64,000 nt of DNA from Prochlorococcus sp. HOT208_60m_808G21 (GTDB lineage Bacteria; Cyanobacteriota; Cyanobacteriia; PCC-6307; Cyanobiaceae). This document shows, in pieces, positions 20,246 through 30,093 of the stretch. The stretch's first letter is position 1; each line of letters begins with the position of its first letter. A program made the translations under genes and the position numbers. The notes under the pieces were generated by a model, which saw only the letters and a list, made by a program, of their open reading frames with translations, had not been told where the DNA came from and searched no databases. Location of the stretch: contig MWOY01000126.1 of NCBI GenBank assembly GCA_002026015.1, positions 22,469 through 86,468 on the forward strand. Direction: 5' to 3'.

Positions 20246-21685
20246 ATGGCAGAAAGATTTAGTCAAAAAAATCTAAGAGTAAGACCAAGTTCCGATGAAG
20301 AGAAAATTGTAACAAATGCAAAAAAACACTTCGAGAAAACTTTGGTTGAGATATCAGGCGAGTTAGTGGGTAGCGTTGCGGCACTGGAACACCCAACAAA
20401 AAATAAAAAATTAAATTATGGAGAAATTTTTTTAAGAGACAACGTTCCTGTAATGATTTACCTCATTACCCAAAAAAGGTACGAAATTGTCAAAAAGTTT
20501 CTAAGTGTATGCCTTGAGTTACAAAGCTCCAATTACCAAACACGTGGCGTATTTCCTACAAGTTTCGTTGAAGAGAATGGAAAGCTCATTGGAGACTATG
20601 GTCAGAGATCAATAGGGAGGATTACCTCAGCAGATGCAAGTTTATGGTGGCCCATTTTATGTTGGTATTATGTCAACAAAAGCGGCGATTATGCCTTTGG
20701 AAAAAGTCAAAGCGTTCAAAGAGGTATTCAACTACTACTAGATCTAGTTCTACATCCAACCTTTGAGGGTACTCCAGTACTTTTTGTTCCAGACTGCGCA
20801 TTTATGATTGATAGACCCATGGATGTATGGGGAGCACCTTTAGAAGTTGAAGTTTTACTTCATGGATGTTTAAAAAGTTGTATAAGGTTAATGGAATTAA
20901 GCAGAGCAGATCACGTTAGTAGACTTTTAGACCAAAGACTTATTCTTACAAATCAATGGGTTAAGGATTTAGGAAGTTTTCTTTTAAAGCACTATTGGGT
21001 TACCAGCCAAACAATGCAAATCCTTAGAAGGAGGCCAACTGAGCAGTATGGTGATGATCAACACTTCAATGAATTTAACGTTCAACCTCAAGTTGTACCC
21101 TCATGGCTACAAGATTGGTTAGAAAATAGAGGTGGTTACTTAATAGGAAATATTAGGACAGGAAGACCTGACTTTCGATTTTACAGTTTAGGTAATTCTC
21201 TTGCATGTATGTTCGGAGTACTGCCTCCTGAAGAACAAAGAGCTTTATTTAGATTAGTTTTACATAACAGACAGCATTTGATGGCTCAAATGCCCATGAG
21301 AATTTGTCATCCTCATATGGATGTCGAAGAATGGCAAAATAAAACTGGATCGGATCCAAAGAATTGGCCTTGGAGTTACCACAACGGTGGTCATTGGCCA
21401 AGTTTACTTTGGTTCTTTGGTGCAGCCGTTCTATTGCATCAAAAAAATTACGGTTCTGATGATGTGATTCTCATGGAAGAGATGAAATCTTTAATAGAGG
21501 AATCGTATTGGTGTCAGCTAAATCAATTACCTAAGCAAGAATGGGCAGAATATTTTGATGGACCTACAGGTACTTGGGTTGGTCAACAATCCAGAACTTA
21601 TCAAACCTGGACAATTGTTGGATTTTTATTGATGAATCATTTTCTAAGGAATAAGTATAACGATCTAGATATGTTTAAAATATAA
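20246..21685 (+). CDS. Neutral/alkaline invertase, GH100 family
   Basis: Cytoplasmic hydrolase splitting sucrose to glucose and fructose, pairing with cyanobacterial sucrose or glucosylglycerate osmolyte turnover. The 479-residue protein has the hallmark blocks of GH100: FLRDNVPVMIYLI, RGVFPTSFVEENGKLIGDYG, then GRITSADASLWWPILCWYYV and, near the C-terminus, NWPWSYHNGGHWPSLLWFFG, in the right order. The catalytic acid is expected in the SADASLWW block. Length matches the Anabaena enzyme class. It is convergent with petD, with only three bases between the stops. Confidence 0.93.
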   Translation: MAERFSQKNLRVRPSSDEEKIVTNAKKHFEKTLVEISGELVGSVAALEHPTKNKKLNYGEIFLRDNVPVMIYLITQKRYEIVKKFLSVCLELQSSNYQTRGVFPTSFVEENGKLIGDYGQRSIGRITSADASLWWPILCWYYVNKSGDYAFGKSQSVQRGIQLLLDLVLHPTFEGTPVLFVPDCAFMIDRPMDVWGAPLEVEVLLHGCLKSCIRLMELSRADHVSRLLDQRLILTNQWVKDLGSFLLKHYWVTSQTMQILRRRPTEQYGDDQHFNEFNVQPQVVPSWLQDWLENRGGYLIGNIRTGRPDFRFYSLGNSLACMFGVLPPEEQRALFRLVLHNRQHLMAQMPMRICHPHMDVEEWQNKTGSDPKNWPWSYHNGGHWPSLLWFFGAAVLLHQKNYGSDDVILMEEMKSLIEESYWCQLNQLPKQEWAEYFDGPTGTWVGQQSRTYQTWTIVGFLLMNHFLRNKYNDLDMFKI

Positions 21686-21688
21686 AGC

Positions 21689-22171
21689 TTAAAATAAACC
21701 TAGGGTTAGTGATTTATCAATTGGCAAACATGCCCCAATACCAAGGTATATTGTTAGAAAAGTTCCGAATAAGAAAACTGACATTGCTATTGGTCTTCTA
21801 AATGGGTTTGAAAATTTATTAACATTCTCGATAAAGGGAAGAATCATTAAACCAAGTGGAATCAATGTTTGAAGTGCGATGCCCAAAAGTTTATTGGGAA
21901 CTACCCTAAGTATTTGAAAAACAGGGTATAAGTACCACTCAGGGAGTATTTCCAGGGGTGTGGCGAAGGGATTAGCTTTATCTCCCAACATTGCAGGATC
22001 GAGAACTGCTAGTCCAACTACGCAAGCAATAGTTCCTAAGATAACTACCGGAAAAATATACAGTAAATCATTTGGCCAAGCAGGTTCACCATAATAATTA
22101 TGGCCCATACCTTTTGCTAACTTTGCTCTTAATTTTGGGTCAGATAGATCTGGTTTTTTTAACGTTGACAT
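21689..22171 (-). CDS. petD: Cytochrome b6f complex subunit IV
   Basis: Three-helix membrane subunit that completes the quinol-binding Qo site of the cytochrome b6f complex. The 160-residue protein begins with [20 protein letters not shown] and contains [20 protein letters not shown], including the PEWY motif essential for quinol oxidation, then the [13 protein letters not shown] helix. Length is exactly that of cyanobacterial PetD. It follows petB with 34 bases between, as one operon. Confidence 0.98.
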
Positions 22172-22205
22172 ATGAAAAAACTAATAATGGTTTAAGTATA
22201 AGAGT

Positions 22206-22862
22206 TTATAAAGGACCTGAAATACCCTGTTTACGAATCATTAAAAAGTGCATCAACATGAAAACTGCTAATGACCATGGCAATACAAAAGTATGAAGAC
22301 TGTAAAATCTGGTTAAAGTAGATTGCCCAACACTTTCACCGCCTCTAAGTAATTCAACCATAAAGTCACCAATTACTGGTATGGCAGCGGGAACCCCCGA
22401 AACAATTTTAACTGCCCAATAACCTACCTGATCCCAAGGTAGAGAATATCCAGTAACTCCAAAAGCAACAGTAATAACTGCCATTACAACGCCTGTAACC
22501 CAAGTTAATTCTCTTGGCCTTTTAAAACCTCCGGTAAGATAAACCCTAAAGACATGAAGGATTAACATCAAAACCATCATTGATGCACTCCATCTATGCA
22601 CAGATCTTATTAACCATCCAAAACTTACATCGGTCATTAAATAACTGACTGAACTATAAGCTTGTGTAACTGTTGGCTTATAGTAAAAAGTCATTGCAAA
22701 ACCTGTTGCAAATTGAATTAAGAAGCATACTAAAGTTATGCCTCCCAAACAATAAAATATATTTACGTGAGGGGGTACGTACTTGGAAGTTACGTCGTCA
22801 GTTATGTCTTGGATTTCAAGCCTTTCTTGAAACCAATCATAAACAGATGAGGAATTCGCCAT
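22206..22862 (-). CDS. petB: Cytochrome b6
   Basis: Core membrane subunit of cytochrome b6f, binding two b hemes plus heme c-n. The 218-residue protein starts [20 protein letters not shown] and shows the four-helix layout with the heme-ligand His pairs in [20 protein letters not shown] and [10 protein letters not shown]...[10 protein letters not shown], plus the conserved Cys of [18 protein letters not shown] that ligates heme c-n. Length matches the family. Confidence 0.98.
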   Translation of the reverse strand: MANSSSVYDWFQERLEIQDITDDVTSKYVPPHVNIFYCLGGITLVCFLIQFATGFAMTFYYKPTVTQAYSSVSYLMTDVSFGWLIRSVHRWSASMMVLMLILHVFRVYLTGGFKRPRELTWVTGVVMAVITVAFGVTGYSLPWDQVGYWAVKIVSGVPAAIPVIGDFMVELLRGGESVGQSTLTRFYSLHTFVLPWSLAVFMLMHFLMIRKQGISGPL

Positions 22863-22932
22863 CCAAAAAAATTTAGCTTTGATATAAAGAGCTTACTTAA
22901 AATTCTTATACTTGGTGTTAACACTTAACCCA

Positions 22933-24219
22933 ATGAATTCATCTTTTAACAAACTTTTAACATTCAAAACTGTGATCACTGCATCAATGATCATAGTTTT
23001 TTCCTTCAATCTTTTATTGATTGAAAGGGTGGATGCTCTTAGTGATAGCAGGCAATTAGTACTTGACGCTTGGACCTTGGTAAACGAAGGTTTTTATGAT
23101 CCAGAAAAGTTTGATGAAATCCAATGGAAAAGAATTAGACAAAAAACATTACAGAAACAAATTGAAACAAGTGAAGAGGCTTATTCCGCAATTGAAGACA
23201 TGTTAAGACCTCTAGATGATCCCTACACGAGAGTTTTACGCCCAAAAGATTATGAACTACTGAAATCAAGTAATTTTGGTAGTGAGATTAATGGTGTTGG
23301 GCTCCAATTAGGTGAAGATGATGACAATAAAGTTAAAGTTATCTCTACTCTTGGGGGTTCGCCAGCTGAAGAAGCTGGAATAGTAAGCGGGGACTTGATA
23401 GAGACAGTGGACGGAATCTCTGCAGAAAAATTAGGGCTTGCAAGTACTGCCTCTAAGTTAAGAGGTGAATCAGGCACAAAAGTTTTAGTTGAAGTATCTT
23501 CGAAATCAGGAGAAATTAGGGAAGTCGATCTAGAGAGGAGATCAGTAGATCTAAGACCAGTTAGAACGAAAAGATTAAGAGACGATTCCCATACAATAGG
23601 GTATTTGAGGATAACTCAATTCAGCGAAAGCGTTCCCAAAAAAGTTGAAGAGGCATTACAAGAGTTAAAAGAAAAAGAGGTTGAGGGCTTGATCTTGGAT
23701 CTTAGAAATAATTCAGGGGGACTAGTAAGCTCAGGAATAGCAGTTGCAGACTCATTATTGAGTGAGAAACCTGTAGTTGAGACAAAAGATAGAAATGGAA
23801 TCAAAGATGCAATTATTTCTCAAAAAGAGACATCTTTTGATGGACCAATGGTGACTTTAGTAAATAAAGGTACTGCAAGTGCCAGTGAAATACTTGCAGG
23901 TTCATTACAAGATAATGAGAGATCTATTCTTATGGGGGAACAAACTTATGGGAAAGGTTTAATTCAATCCCTAAAAAGTTTGGGAGAAGATAGTGGTATT
24001 GCTATAACAGTAGCTAGTTACTTAACCCCCAAAGGTAATAATATTCAAGGCCAGGGTATGACTCCAGACAAATTACTTGATCTACCGGAGGCAAGTGATT
24101 ATGGAAGTACTGACGATAAATGGTTGAAAAATGCAGAATTATTTCTAGGTTCGCTTCTAGAAAAAGAAGACGTTTCAGTTCAAACAATTGAATTAAACAA
24201 TGAAGAAATAAATCTTTAA
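22933..24219 (+). CDS. ctpA: Carboxyl-terminal processing protease (S41, CtpA type)
   Basis: Periplasmic or lumenal serine protease that trims C-termini, notably the D1 precursor of PSII. ATG 22933 is preferred; a TTG at 22912 would add seven residues. Domains in order: signal sequence (to about DALSD), a PDZ domain (GSEINGVGLQLGEDDD through AGIVSGDLIETVDG) and the S41 domain. Numbering from TTG, the catalytic Ser323 in KGTASASEILAG and Lys348 in QTYGKGLIQS are 25 residues apart, as in characterised CtpA. It is divergent from petB. Confidence 0.94.
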   Translation: MNSSFNKLLTFKTVITASMIIVFSFNLLLIERVDALSDSRQLVLDAWTLVNEGFYDPEKFDEIQWKRIRQKTLQKQIETSEEAYSAIEDMLRPLDDPYTRVLRPKDYELLKSSNFGSEINGVGLQLGEDDDNKVKVISTLGGSPAEEAGIVSGDLIETVDGISAEKLGLASTASKLRGESGTKVLVEVSSKSGEIREVDLERRSVDLRPVRTKRLRDDSHTIGYLRITQFSESVPKKVEEALQELKEKEVEGLILDLRNNSGGLVSSGIAVADSLLSEKPVVETKDRNGIKDAIISQKETSFDGPMVTLVNKGTASASEILAGSLQDNERSILMGEQTYGKGLIQSLKSLGEDSGIAITVASYLTPKGNNIQGQGMTPDKLLDLPEASDYGSTDDKWLKNAELFLGSLLEKEDVSVQTIELNNEEINL

Positions 24220-24254
24220 ATGACTAAAGATTGAAAATAAAAAATCTTAAAAAT

Positions 24255-25511
24255 ATGAGTATTAAAAGAATTTTTCATGACCCAATTCATAAAGAAATAG
24301 TATTTGATGCAGGAAAGCCAGAAGAATTAATGATTATGGAATTAATTGATACAGTTGCTTTTCAAAGATTAAGAAGAATAAAACAACTTGGAGCGGCATC
24401 TTTACTTTTTCATGGTGCAGAGTCGAGTAGATTTACGCACTCAATTGGTGTTTTTTGTATAGCTAGAAAAATTTATAAGAGATTAATTGAAAGTAAATCT
24501 TCATTTTGTGAAAATAAATTTGTTCTATATGGAGCGGCTTTACTACATGATTTAGGTCATGGACCTTTAAGTCATACCAGTGAAACAATATTCAATCATA
24601 ATCACGAACAATGGTCAGAAAAATTAGTTAGAAATTATTCTCCAATAAATACAATTCTCAAAAAGTACGACAACGAATTACCAAGAAAAATTAGTGAATT
24701 ATTTCAGTCAAAGCAACTATTCTCACAACCTTTAAAAACATTAATTAGCAGTGAGATAGATTGCGATCGTCTCGATTATCTTTTACGTGATAGTTACAAT
24801 ACCGGCACTAACTATGGCTTGGTTGATTTAGAAAGAATTATTTCAGCTCTTACTTTTTCGCCAGATGGAAATATCGGAATCAAACCAAAAGGAGTTATCG
24901 CTATTGAACATTTCCTCGTATTAAGAAACTTGATGTATAGAACAATCTATAATCACAGAATAAACGAAATATCAACATGGATTCTGGAAAAAATAATTTA
25001 TACAATAAAAAATAATTTTGAAAAGAAAATTTTCATAGATAATTCTCTACATAAATGGATATTTTCCCCAGAAAACGTTGATTTTGATGATTTCATAAAA
25101 AATGATGATGTAACTTTTTACTATCATTTGATGAGATGGAAAGATGAATCTTTTGAGCCACTCTCTACACTATGCAAAATGTTTATTGACAGAGATTTGT
25201 TAAAAGCATCCGATATAAGTTTTTTAAGTAAAATAAATAGACTAAAAATCCTTGCCTTTGCTAGAAAATTATGTGAAAAAAATGGTTACAATTCAGAAAT
25301 TTTTTGTGGAATTAAGGAAAGGTCTTTTAAAGGTTTTGAATCTAACAATGCACTTAAAATATGGGACGGCACTTTTCAAAGCTCATTAGAAAGTAGTTCT
25401 GCATTAATAAAAACTTTAATGAGATCTGTGGAAAGTTCTTTGATTATTTATCCCGGTATGATCAAAACTGAAATTAAAAATGAAATTTCATTATTAAAAA
25501 ATAATTCCTAG
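24255..25511 (+). CDS. HD-domain phosphohydrolase (dNTPase/SAMHD1-like)
   Basis: Metal-dependent phosphohydrolase of the HD superfamily. ATG 24255 is preferred over TTG 24231 because the product then opens MSIKRIFHDPIHKEIVFDAG. The HD motif residues are clear: FQRLRRIKQLG, FTHSIGVFCIA (first His), LLHDLGHGPLSH (HD pair) and SSEIDCDRLDYLLRDSYNTG (the distal Asp and YLLRD typical of dNTPase/YpgQ/SAMHD1-like proteins). Substrate unknown; dNTP or other nucleotides are inferred from family. Confidence 0.88.
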   Translation: MSIKRIFHDPIHKEIVFDAGKPEELMIMELIDTVAFQRLRRIKQLGAASLLFHGAESSRFTHSIGVFCIARKIYKRLIESKSSFCENKFVLYGAALLHDLGHGPLSHTSETIFNHNHEQWSEKLVRNYSPINTILKKYDNELPRKISELFQSKQLFSQPLKTLISSEIDCDRLDYLLRDSYNTGTNYGLVDLERIISALTFSPDGNIGIKPKGVIAIEHFLVLRNLMYRTIYNHRINEISTWILEKIIYTIKNNFEKKIFIDNSLHKWIFSPENVDFDDFIKNDDVTFYYHLMRWKDESFEPLSTLCKMFIDRDLLKASDISFLSKINRLKILAFARKLCEKNGYNSEIFCGIKERSFKGFESNNALKIWDGTFQSSLESSSALIKTLMRSVESSLIIYPGMIKTEIKNEISLLKNNS

Positions 25512-25523
25512 ATTTAATTTCCC

Positions 25524-26186
25524 ATGGAAATCATTTTAAGTAGCACTAAAGGTAAATATTTAGAAATTTGTTCTATGTTTGATTTAGATAATATCCATGA
25601 AACTTTCAAACAGTTTTCTTCCATAAAGGAACCACTGGAAGCAAAAATTTTCGCAATCAATGAGTCAATAAGTTCTCATCAATTATCAAAATTAAAAAAT
25701 CATCTTGACAAAATTAACATTAACTCTTTAGTTATATACTCCAATAATAGAGATACGATATTAAGTGGAAAGTCTTTAAAAATAGATTCAACTTTTTATA
25801 AAGAGCGAGAGATTAAAAATAAGCTACTTTTATTTAAGTCAAAAGACAAAGACGATGTTCTTTACAAAGGTACAGTTCGATCGGGAGACAGAATATCTTC
25901 AAATGGCAACCTATGCATTATTGGAGACGTTAATCCAGGGGCAATAGTTTCCGCAAAAAAAAACATATACGTTTGGGGCAAATTACTAGGGATCGCATTC
26001 GCCGGAAAAACTGGAAATAAAAATGCCTCTATTGCATCACTTTACTTAAAGCCTTTACAATTACGAATTGCAGATGTAATAGCTATTGGACCAAAGGATA
26101 AGCCCAACAATTATTACCCAGAAATTGCGGTCTTAGATAAACAAACGATAATAATCAAACCACACTTAATCGAAAATAAAAATTAA
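25524..26186 (+). CDS. minC: Septum site-determining protein MinC
   Basis: Inhibitor of FtsZ polymerisation that keeps the division ring at mid-cell. Length 220. The N-terminal half is diverged as usual; the C-terminal beta-helix is unmistakable: KGTVRSGDRISSNGNLCIIG, VNPGAIVSAKKNIYVWGKL and GIAFAGKTGNKNASIASLYL, ending in QLRIADVIAIG. It is first in a minC-minD-minE cluster in the same orientation. Confidence 0.95.
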   Translation: MEIILSSTKGKYLEICSMFDLDNIHETFKQFSSIKEPLEAKIFAINESISSHQLSKLKNHLDKININSLVIYSNNRDTILSGKSLKIDSTFYKEREIKNKLLLFKSKDKDDVLYKGTVRSGDRISSNGNLCIIGDVNPGAIVSAKKNIYVWGKLLGIAFAGKTGNKNASIASLYLKPLQLRIADVIAIGPKDKPNNYYPEIAVLDKQTIIIKPHLIENKN

Positions 26187-26297
26187 TCAATGATTTGCAA
26201 TAAATTAATTCAAACTTGATAAATTTAAGAATTACTTAATCTTTAAAATATTTAACTTTCTGCAAGTGGCTTTATTATTTGGAAAATCCTTAAAAAC

Positions 26298-27113
26298 GTG
26301 GGGAAAAATACTCGCACAATATTAATTTGTTCAGGTAAAGGAGGAGTTGGTAAAACCACTTTAACTGCAAACCTAGGCATAGCACTTGCCAATAGCGGAG
26401 CAACAACTGCTGTATTAGATGCCGATTTTGGCTTAAGAAATTTAGATCTTCTTCTAGGATTAGAAAATCGCATCATCTATACGGCTCAAGATGTTCTAGA
26501 CAAGAATTGTCGTCTTGACCAAGCATTGGTTAGACATAAAAAGGAACCTAATCTTGCTCTTTTACCTGCTGGAGATCCAAGGATGTTGGATTGGATGAAG
26601 CCCGAAGATATGAAAAAAATTAGTGAGCTCCTTAGTGAGAAATTTGATTTTGTCTTAGTAGATTGTCCTGCTGGTGTAGAAGATGGCTTTAAAAATGCTC
26701 TTGCAGCGTGCAAAGAAGCTATCGTTGTTACTAACCCAGAATTATCCGCAGTGCGGGATGCAGATAGAGTAATTGGGATTCTTAATACTTCAGATATTGA
26801 GCCTATACAACTTGTGATCAATAGAGTTCGCCCTAACATGATGGCTAGTCAAGAAATGTTATCTATCGAAGATGTTCAAGGGATCCTTTCTTTGCCTTTA
26901 TTAGGTATTGTTTTAGAAGATGAACAGGTAATAATTAGTACAAATAGAGGAGAGCCACTGACACTTTCAGATGGTAGATCTCCTGCAAAAAAATGTTATC
27001 TGAATGTTTCTCAAAGACTTACAAATAAAGATGTACCAATTATCGATCCCAAAAAAGAAGGTAAAAGTCTTAAAGATAAATTCATGAGATTAATGCAAAC
27101 AAAGGTTTTTTAA
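26298..27113 (+). CDS. minD: Septum site-determining ATPase MinD
   Basis: Membrane-associated ATPase that oscillates and recruits MinC. GTG start at 26298. The deviant Walker A is complete: [17 protein letters not shown], with signature Lys14 and P-loop Lys19; switch II has [15 protein letters not shown], and [12 protein letters not shown] follows. The C-terminus [16 protein letters not shown] is an amphipathic membrane-targeting helix. Length 271, standard. About 110 bases separate it from minC. Confidence 0.97.
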   Translation: MGKNTRTILICSGKGGVGKTTLTANLGIALANSGATTAVLDADFGLRNLDLLLGLENRIIYTAQDVLDKNCRLDQALVRHKKEPNLALLPAGDPRMLDWMKPEDMKKISELLSEKFDFVLVDCPAGVEDGFKNALAACKEAIVVTNPELSAVRDADRVIGILNTSDIEPIQLVINRVRPNMMASQEMLSIEDVQGILSLPLLGIVLEDEQVIISTNRGEPLTLSDGRSPAKKCYLNVSQRLTNKDVPIIDPKKEGKSLKDKFMRLMQTKVF

Positions 27114-27114
27114 A

Positions 27115-27450
27115 ATGATGACTCTCAGAGATCTTATAAATAAATTACTAGGCAGAGAAACGTCTAGTGCAAATACAGCTAGAGAAAGATTACAACTTGT
27201 ACTTGCTCATGACAGAGTTGATATGAGTTCCTTAACAACTGATCTTTTAGATAAAATGAGGAAAGAAATACTCGATGTTGTTGCTAAATATGTTGAGATT
27301 GACTTTGAAGAAGTGGCAGTAAGTTTAGAGACGGAAGACAGAATGACTGCTCTAGTAGCAAATTTACCAATCAAAAGAACTATTTCAGGAGAATTAAAGT
27401 TTAAAAAAGACGATAAGAATGATAAAACTCAAAAAGATGCCAAAAAGTAA
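27115..27450 (+). CDS. minE: Cell division topological specificity factor MinE
   Basis: Activates the MinD ATPase and displaces MinC. The 111-residue protein carries TAKERLQ-like [18 protein letters not shown] near residues 23-40, the MinD-activating part, and a C-terminal dimerisation half with [20 protein letters not shown]. Starts at ATG 27115, one base after the minD stop, consistent with coupled translation. The Lys-rich tail ([14 protein letters not shown]) is a Prochlorococcus-style extension. Confidence 0.95.
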   Translation: MMTLRDLINKLLGRETSSANTARERLQLVLAHDRVDMSSLTTDLLDKMRKEILDVVAKYVEIDFEEVAVSLETEDRMTALVANLPIKRTISGELKFKKDDKNDKTQKDAKK

Positions 27451-27515
27451 TAAATTTTAAAAACCCCAAAAAAAATACTAAGATTGAACGTCCTTAACTG
27501 TAAGATAGTGTTTAT

Positions 27516-27587
27516 GCCGGCTTAGCTCAGTGGTAGAGCAGCGCTTTTGTAAAGCGAAGGTCATCAGTTCAAATCTGTTAGCCGGCA
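27516..27587 (+). tRNA. tRNA-Thr (anticodon TGT)
   Basis: 72 bases, plus strand: GCCGGCTTAGCTCAG 5' half, anticodon loop TTTGTAA with TGT, T-loop AGTTCAAATCT, discriminator A. The acceptor ends pair perfectly (GCCGGCT / AGCCGGC). CCA is not encoded. Confidence 0.97.
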
Positions 27588-27589
27588 TT

Positions 27590-27766
27590 TTAATTTATTT
27601 CATTCTGTTCAATATTCTTTGCTGAAAATAAAAAGATCAAACCTAAGAGAGCAGCAATAGGAAACAATCTTATTTCGAGAACGTACTCAAAAAAAGATGC
27701 AAGGGGTTCAAATATCCAATAAGTAAAGAATTGAATTAATAAAACAAAAAATAATAAAAAAACCAT
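27590..27766 (-). CDS. Small membrane protein downstream of tsaC-like gene, 58 aa
   Basis: The frame starts at ATG 27766, two bases after the TsaC-like stop (TAG at 27769-27771, minus strand), so translation is likely coupled. It has two hydrophobic helices: residues 2-18 and about 35-48, joined by a loop with PLASFFEYVLEIR. Its 3' end sits two bases from tRNA-Thr, on the other strand. Not recognised; the close spacing is the main evidence for expression. Confidence 0.5.
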   Translation of the reverse strand: MVFLLFFVLLIQFFTYWIFEPLASFFEYVLEIRLFPIAALLGLIFLFSAKNIEQNEIN

Positions 27767-27768
27767 TA

Positions 27769-28347
27769 CTACAATTCCCTCACTAATACTTCTCCTTCTC
27801 TAATCAACCTCCAATTTCCACGTTTTTCCCAATATATAATAGTACTAGCTTTTCCACTACTTTTTTCCCAGGGTATAGGGCCCAATATTTTTAAATAAGG
27901 AAAGTCTAGAGCAATACCTTCAGCAGTAATTGATCCTTTAAAACCTGAAATATTCGCACTTGAAGTTAACAATGGGCCAGTTTCTCTCAAAAGAGATTGT
28001 GCGATATTTGAATTTGGAATTCTCAACCCAATAGTCAGATCATTGCTGGTGAGGTTTGCGGTCTGCTTTGCTGAAGCAGGAATAACAATTGTCAGAGCTC
28101 CAGGCCAATATTTTGAGGCTAAATTTTCGTAATCTTCTTTAGCTGATTCGTGAACATAATCAATTAAATGTTTATGTTCTGATCCCATAAGAATTAAGGG
28201 TTTGTTTCTATCTCTTTTTTTAAACTCATAAATAATATTGGGGAATTTTGGTAAGCATCCAATTGCAGGTAAAGTATCTGTTGGGAAAATTATAGGCAAA
28301 CCACTTTTAAGAGTCTTCAAGGCAGTTTTGCAGTTTACTAAATTCAT
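27769..28347 (-). CDS. tsaC: TsaC/Sua5/YrdC-family protein (tRNA t6A biosynthesis)
   Basis: Threonylcarbamoyl-AMP synthase, the first step of the t6A modification on ANN-decoding tRNAs. The 192-residue protein has the YrdC fold signature: IIFPTDTLPAIGCLPKF (the P-T-D-T-x-x-G/A-l block), KKRDRNKPLILMGSEHKH, the YWPGALTIVIPAS core and LLTSSANISGFKG. That order and spacing are typical of single-domain TsaC. Its neighbour prmC is 23 bases upstream on the same strand, a common pairing of tRNA/translation genes. Confidence 0.9.
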   Translation of the reverse strand: MNLVNCKTALKTLKSGLPIIFPTDTLPAIGCLPKFPNIIYEFKKRDRNKPLILMGSEHKHLIDYVHESAKEDYENLASKYWPGALTIVIPASAKQTANLTSNDLTIGLRIPNSNIAQSLLRETGPLLTSSANISGFKGSITAEGIALDFPYLKILGPIPWEKSSGKASTIIYWEKRGNWRLIREGEVLVREL

Positions 28348-28370
28348 TTAAATTATGAACTTATAATAAT

Positions 28371-29240
28371 TTATTTATATCTTCCAATTGTAAACCTACC
28401 AATACCTGAAAGATCTTTCACAATCTCAATTGATGAAAATTTATTTTTAATAAATAGTTGTTTTACTTTTTCACTTTGATCAAAATGATTCTCTAAAATT
28501 AGCCAACCGTTCTCTTTTAAATATAATGGTGCTTTTTCTATTATTTCTCTAATATGTTTTAAACCATCTTCGCCACCTAATAAAGCGACTTTAGGTTCGA
28601 AATTCTTAACTTCTTTGGGTAATTTTTCATAAGTATCTCTGGGAATATATGGCGGGTTTGAAATAGCGAGGTCTAATTTTCCTTTAAAACTTTCAAGAGG
28701 TGACCACCAATTTCCACAATAAAATTTCAAATTTGATTGTTTAGAAGAATTTATAAAATTTTTATTGGCTATTTCTAATGCGTCTTGTTCTATGTCAGTT
28801 GCTAATCCGTTACTCAATGGATAAGCCAATGCCAAAGCAATACTAATTGCACCTGATCCAGTTCCTAATTCAGCAAAAAATAATTTTTCTGATTTCTTTC
28901 GAAATATATTAAAGACGATATCAACTATGAGCTCTGTTTCTGGTCTTGGAATGAGTACTTTGTTTGTAACTATTAATTTTAAGTCTCTCCAAAAAGTTAT
29001 TCCACAAAGATATTGTATCGGGCAAGACCTTAGTAAATGATCCTCCCAAACGGACTCTAAAAATTCTAAATTTTTTTTTAGGTGTAATTTCCCCTTAGGA
29101 TTTATACATTTCAAGTTTAGATCACTAGTCGATATACCCCCTATACAATCAAGTAAAACAGCAAAAGATAATTTGTCGCCGCCTTTAGAAAGTTGCTTTT
29201 TTTTCCAAAATAAAAATTCTTCTACAGAAATGCAGAGCAT
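28371..29240 (-). CDS. prmC: Release-factor glutamine methyltransferase PrmC
   Basis: SAM-dependent methyltransferase that methylates the GGQ glutamine of RF1/RF2. N-terminal helical domain (residues 1-90), then the SAM fold: motif I LFFAELGTGSGAISIALALA, and the catalytic N-P-P-Y motif in LDLAISNPPYIPRDTYEKLP followed by EPKVALLGGEDGL. The 289-residue length fits. Starts at ATG 29240. Confidence 0.95.
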   Translation of the reverse strand: MLCISVEEFLFWKKKQLSKGGDKLSFAVLLDCIGGISTSDLNLKCINPKGKLHLKKNLEFLESVWEDHLLRSCPIQYLCGITFWRDLKLIVTNKVLIPRPETELIVDIVFNIFRKKSEKLFFAELGTGSGAISIALALAYPLSNGLATDIEQDALEIANKNFINSSKQSNLKFYCGNWWSPLESFKGKLDLAISNPPYIPRDTYEKLPKEVKNFEPKVALLGGEDGLKHIREIIEKAPLYLKENGWLILENHFDQSEKVKQLFIKNKFSSIEIVKDLSGIGRFTIGRYK

Positions 29241-29251
29241 TTATAAAAGCA

Positions 29252-29404
29252 TTAACGTTTTGGCCCAAGCCTACCTTTACTAGAGTCAGAGTAGAAGCTT
29301 GATTTTTCACCATCTTGTGTAGAAATAAATAAACCTATTAGGAATATTGTTGGCACCCCTACAAATAAAAGGCTAGCTACAAATCCAAAGTTAGTTGTTT
29401 CCAT
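29252..29404 (-). CDS. psbM: Photosystem II reaction centre protein M
   Basis: Small PSII subunit at the dimer interface. ATG (29404) to TAA encodes 50 residues: METTNFGFVASLLFVGVPTI then a FLIGLFIST helix end and a hydrophilic tail ending GRLGPKR. The N-terminal membrane helix matches PsbM; the roughly 18-residue C-terminal extension is longer than in freshwater cyanobacteria but fits marine picocyanobacterial PsbM. It lies 12 bases upstream of prmC on the same strand. Confidence 0.9.
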   Translation of the reverse strand: METTNFGFVASLLFVGVPTIFLIGLFISTQDGEKSSFYSDSSKGRLGPKR

Positions 29405-29508
29405 TTAATTGGTAGTTCTATATAAGGTATTAAGACTATAGACATATAACTTGGAATAAAGTGGAAAAATAAACAAATTTTATAAACTGATTAACAGTAT
29501 TAAACAAT

Positions 29509-29871
29509 TTATCGCGGTAATTTTTTATTTTCACTAATTTTTTTTAGTTCTTCCAAATTTGAAGGCGGAGATTGTGGTTTTGTTAAAATTACGGCAGATG
29601 ATTTTATCAATGTTTGACATGCAAGGCGCCAATTTTCTGGTCTATTTTTAAGTTTTTCTTCTTCAACAGATGTAAGAGGACTCAAAGAATTTTTATTTCC
29701 ACCTTCAACTGAAATAAAACAAGTACTGCATTGTCCCGCTCCTCCACAATTTCCTAAAATACCTTTTAATCCATAAAGCTGTAAATTCTCTTTCATTACA
29801 AGTTCCCTTAAATTTTCACCCGGATTACATTGGACTTCTAAATCCTCACGAATAAATCTGATAGTTGCCAT
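29509..29871 (-). CDS. 2Fe-2S ferredoxin, 120 aa
   Basis: Soluble electron carrier with a [2Fe-2S] cluster. The ligands are Cys42, Cys48, Cys51 and Cys85 (NCGGAGQCSTC ... ACQ), that is C-x5-C-x2-C with a fourth C 34 residues on, a pattern of adrenodoxin/vertebrate-type rather than plant-type PetF (C-x4-C-x2-C). So it is probably not the main photosynthetic ferredoxin. The C-terminal 30 residues are an Ala/Pro/Ser-Lys tail without known function. Confidence 0.88.
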   Translation of the reverse strand: MATIRFIREDLEVQCNPGENLRELVMKENLQLYGLKGILGNCGGAGQCSTCFISVEGGNKNSLSPLTSVEEEKLKNRPENWRLACQTLIKSSAVILTKPQSPPSNLEELKKISENKKLPR

Positions 29872-30055
29872 TTTTTTAGTTATTTTTCTTATTTTGGCGT
29901 TTTACTTTGAGAATTGTGACCAAAATATTAACAGTTTTTAGCCAAAAATTCCTTATAAATCAAGTCATGCTAATTGATTTACCCAATTTTTGCAAGAAAA
30001 TAAATTTATTTACAAAAATCCCTCAAAGACTAAAAAACCCTTACTATCGTGATGT

Positions 30056-30074
30056 TTAGCTGTTCATACAGCAT
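30056..30074 (+). promoter_or_regulatory. Small hairpin in the psbB leader
   Basis: gctgt / acagc with a four-base loop, about 20 bases upstream of the psbB ATG. It could shape the leader mRNA; a stem this short also arises by chance. Confidence 0.25.
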
Positions 30075-30093
30075 AGTTACTAGAAATTAACCG

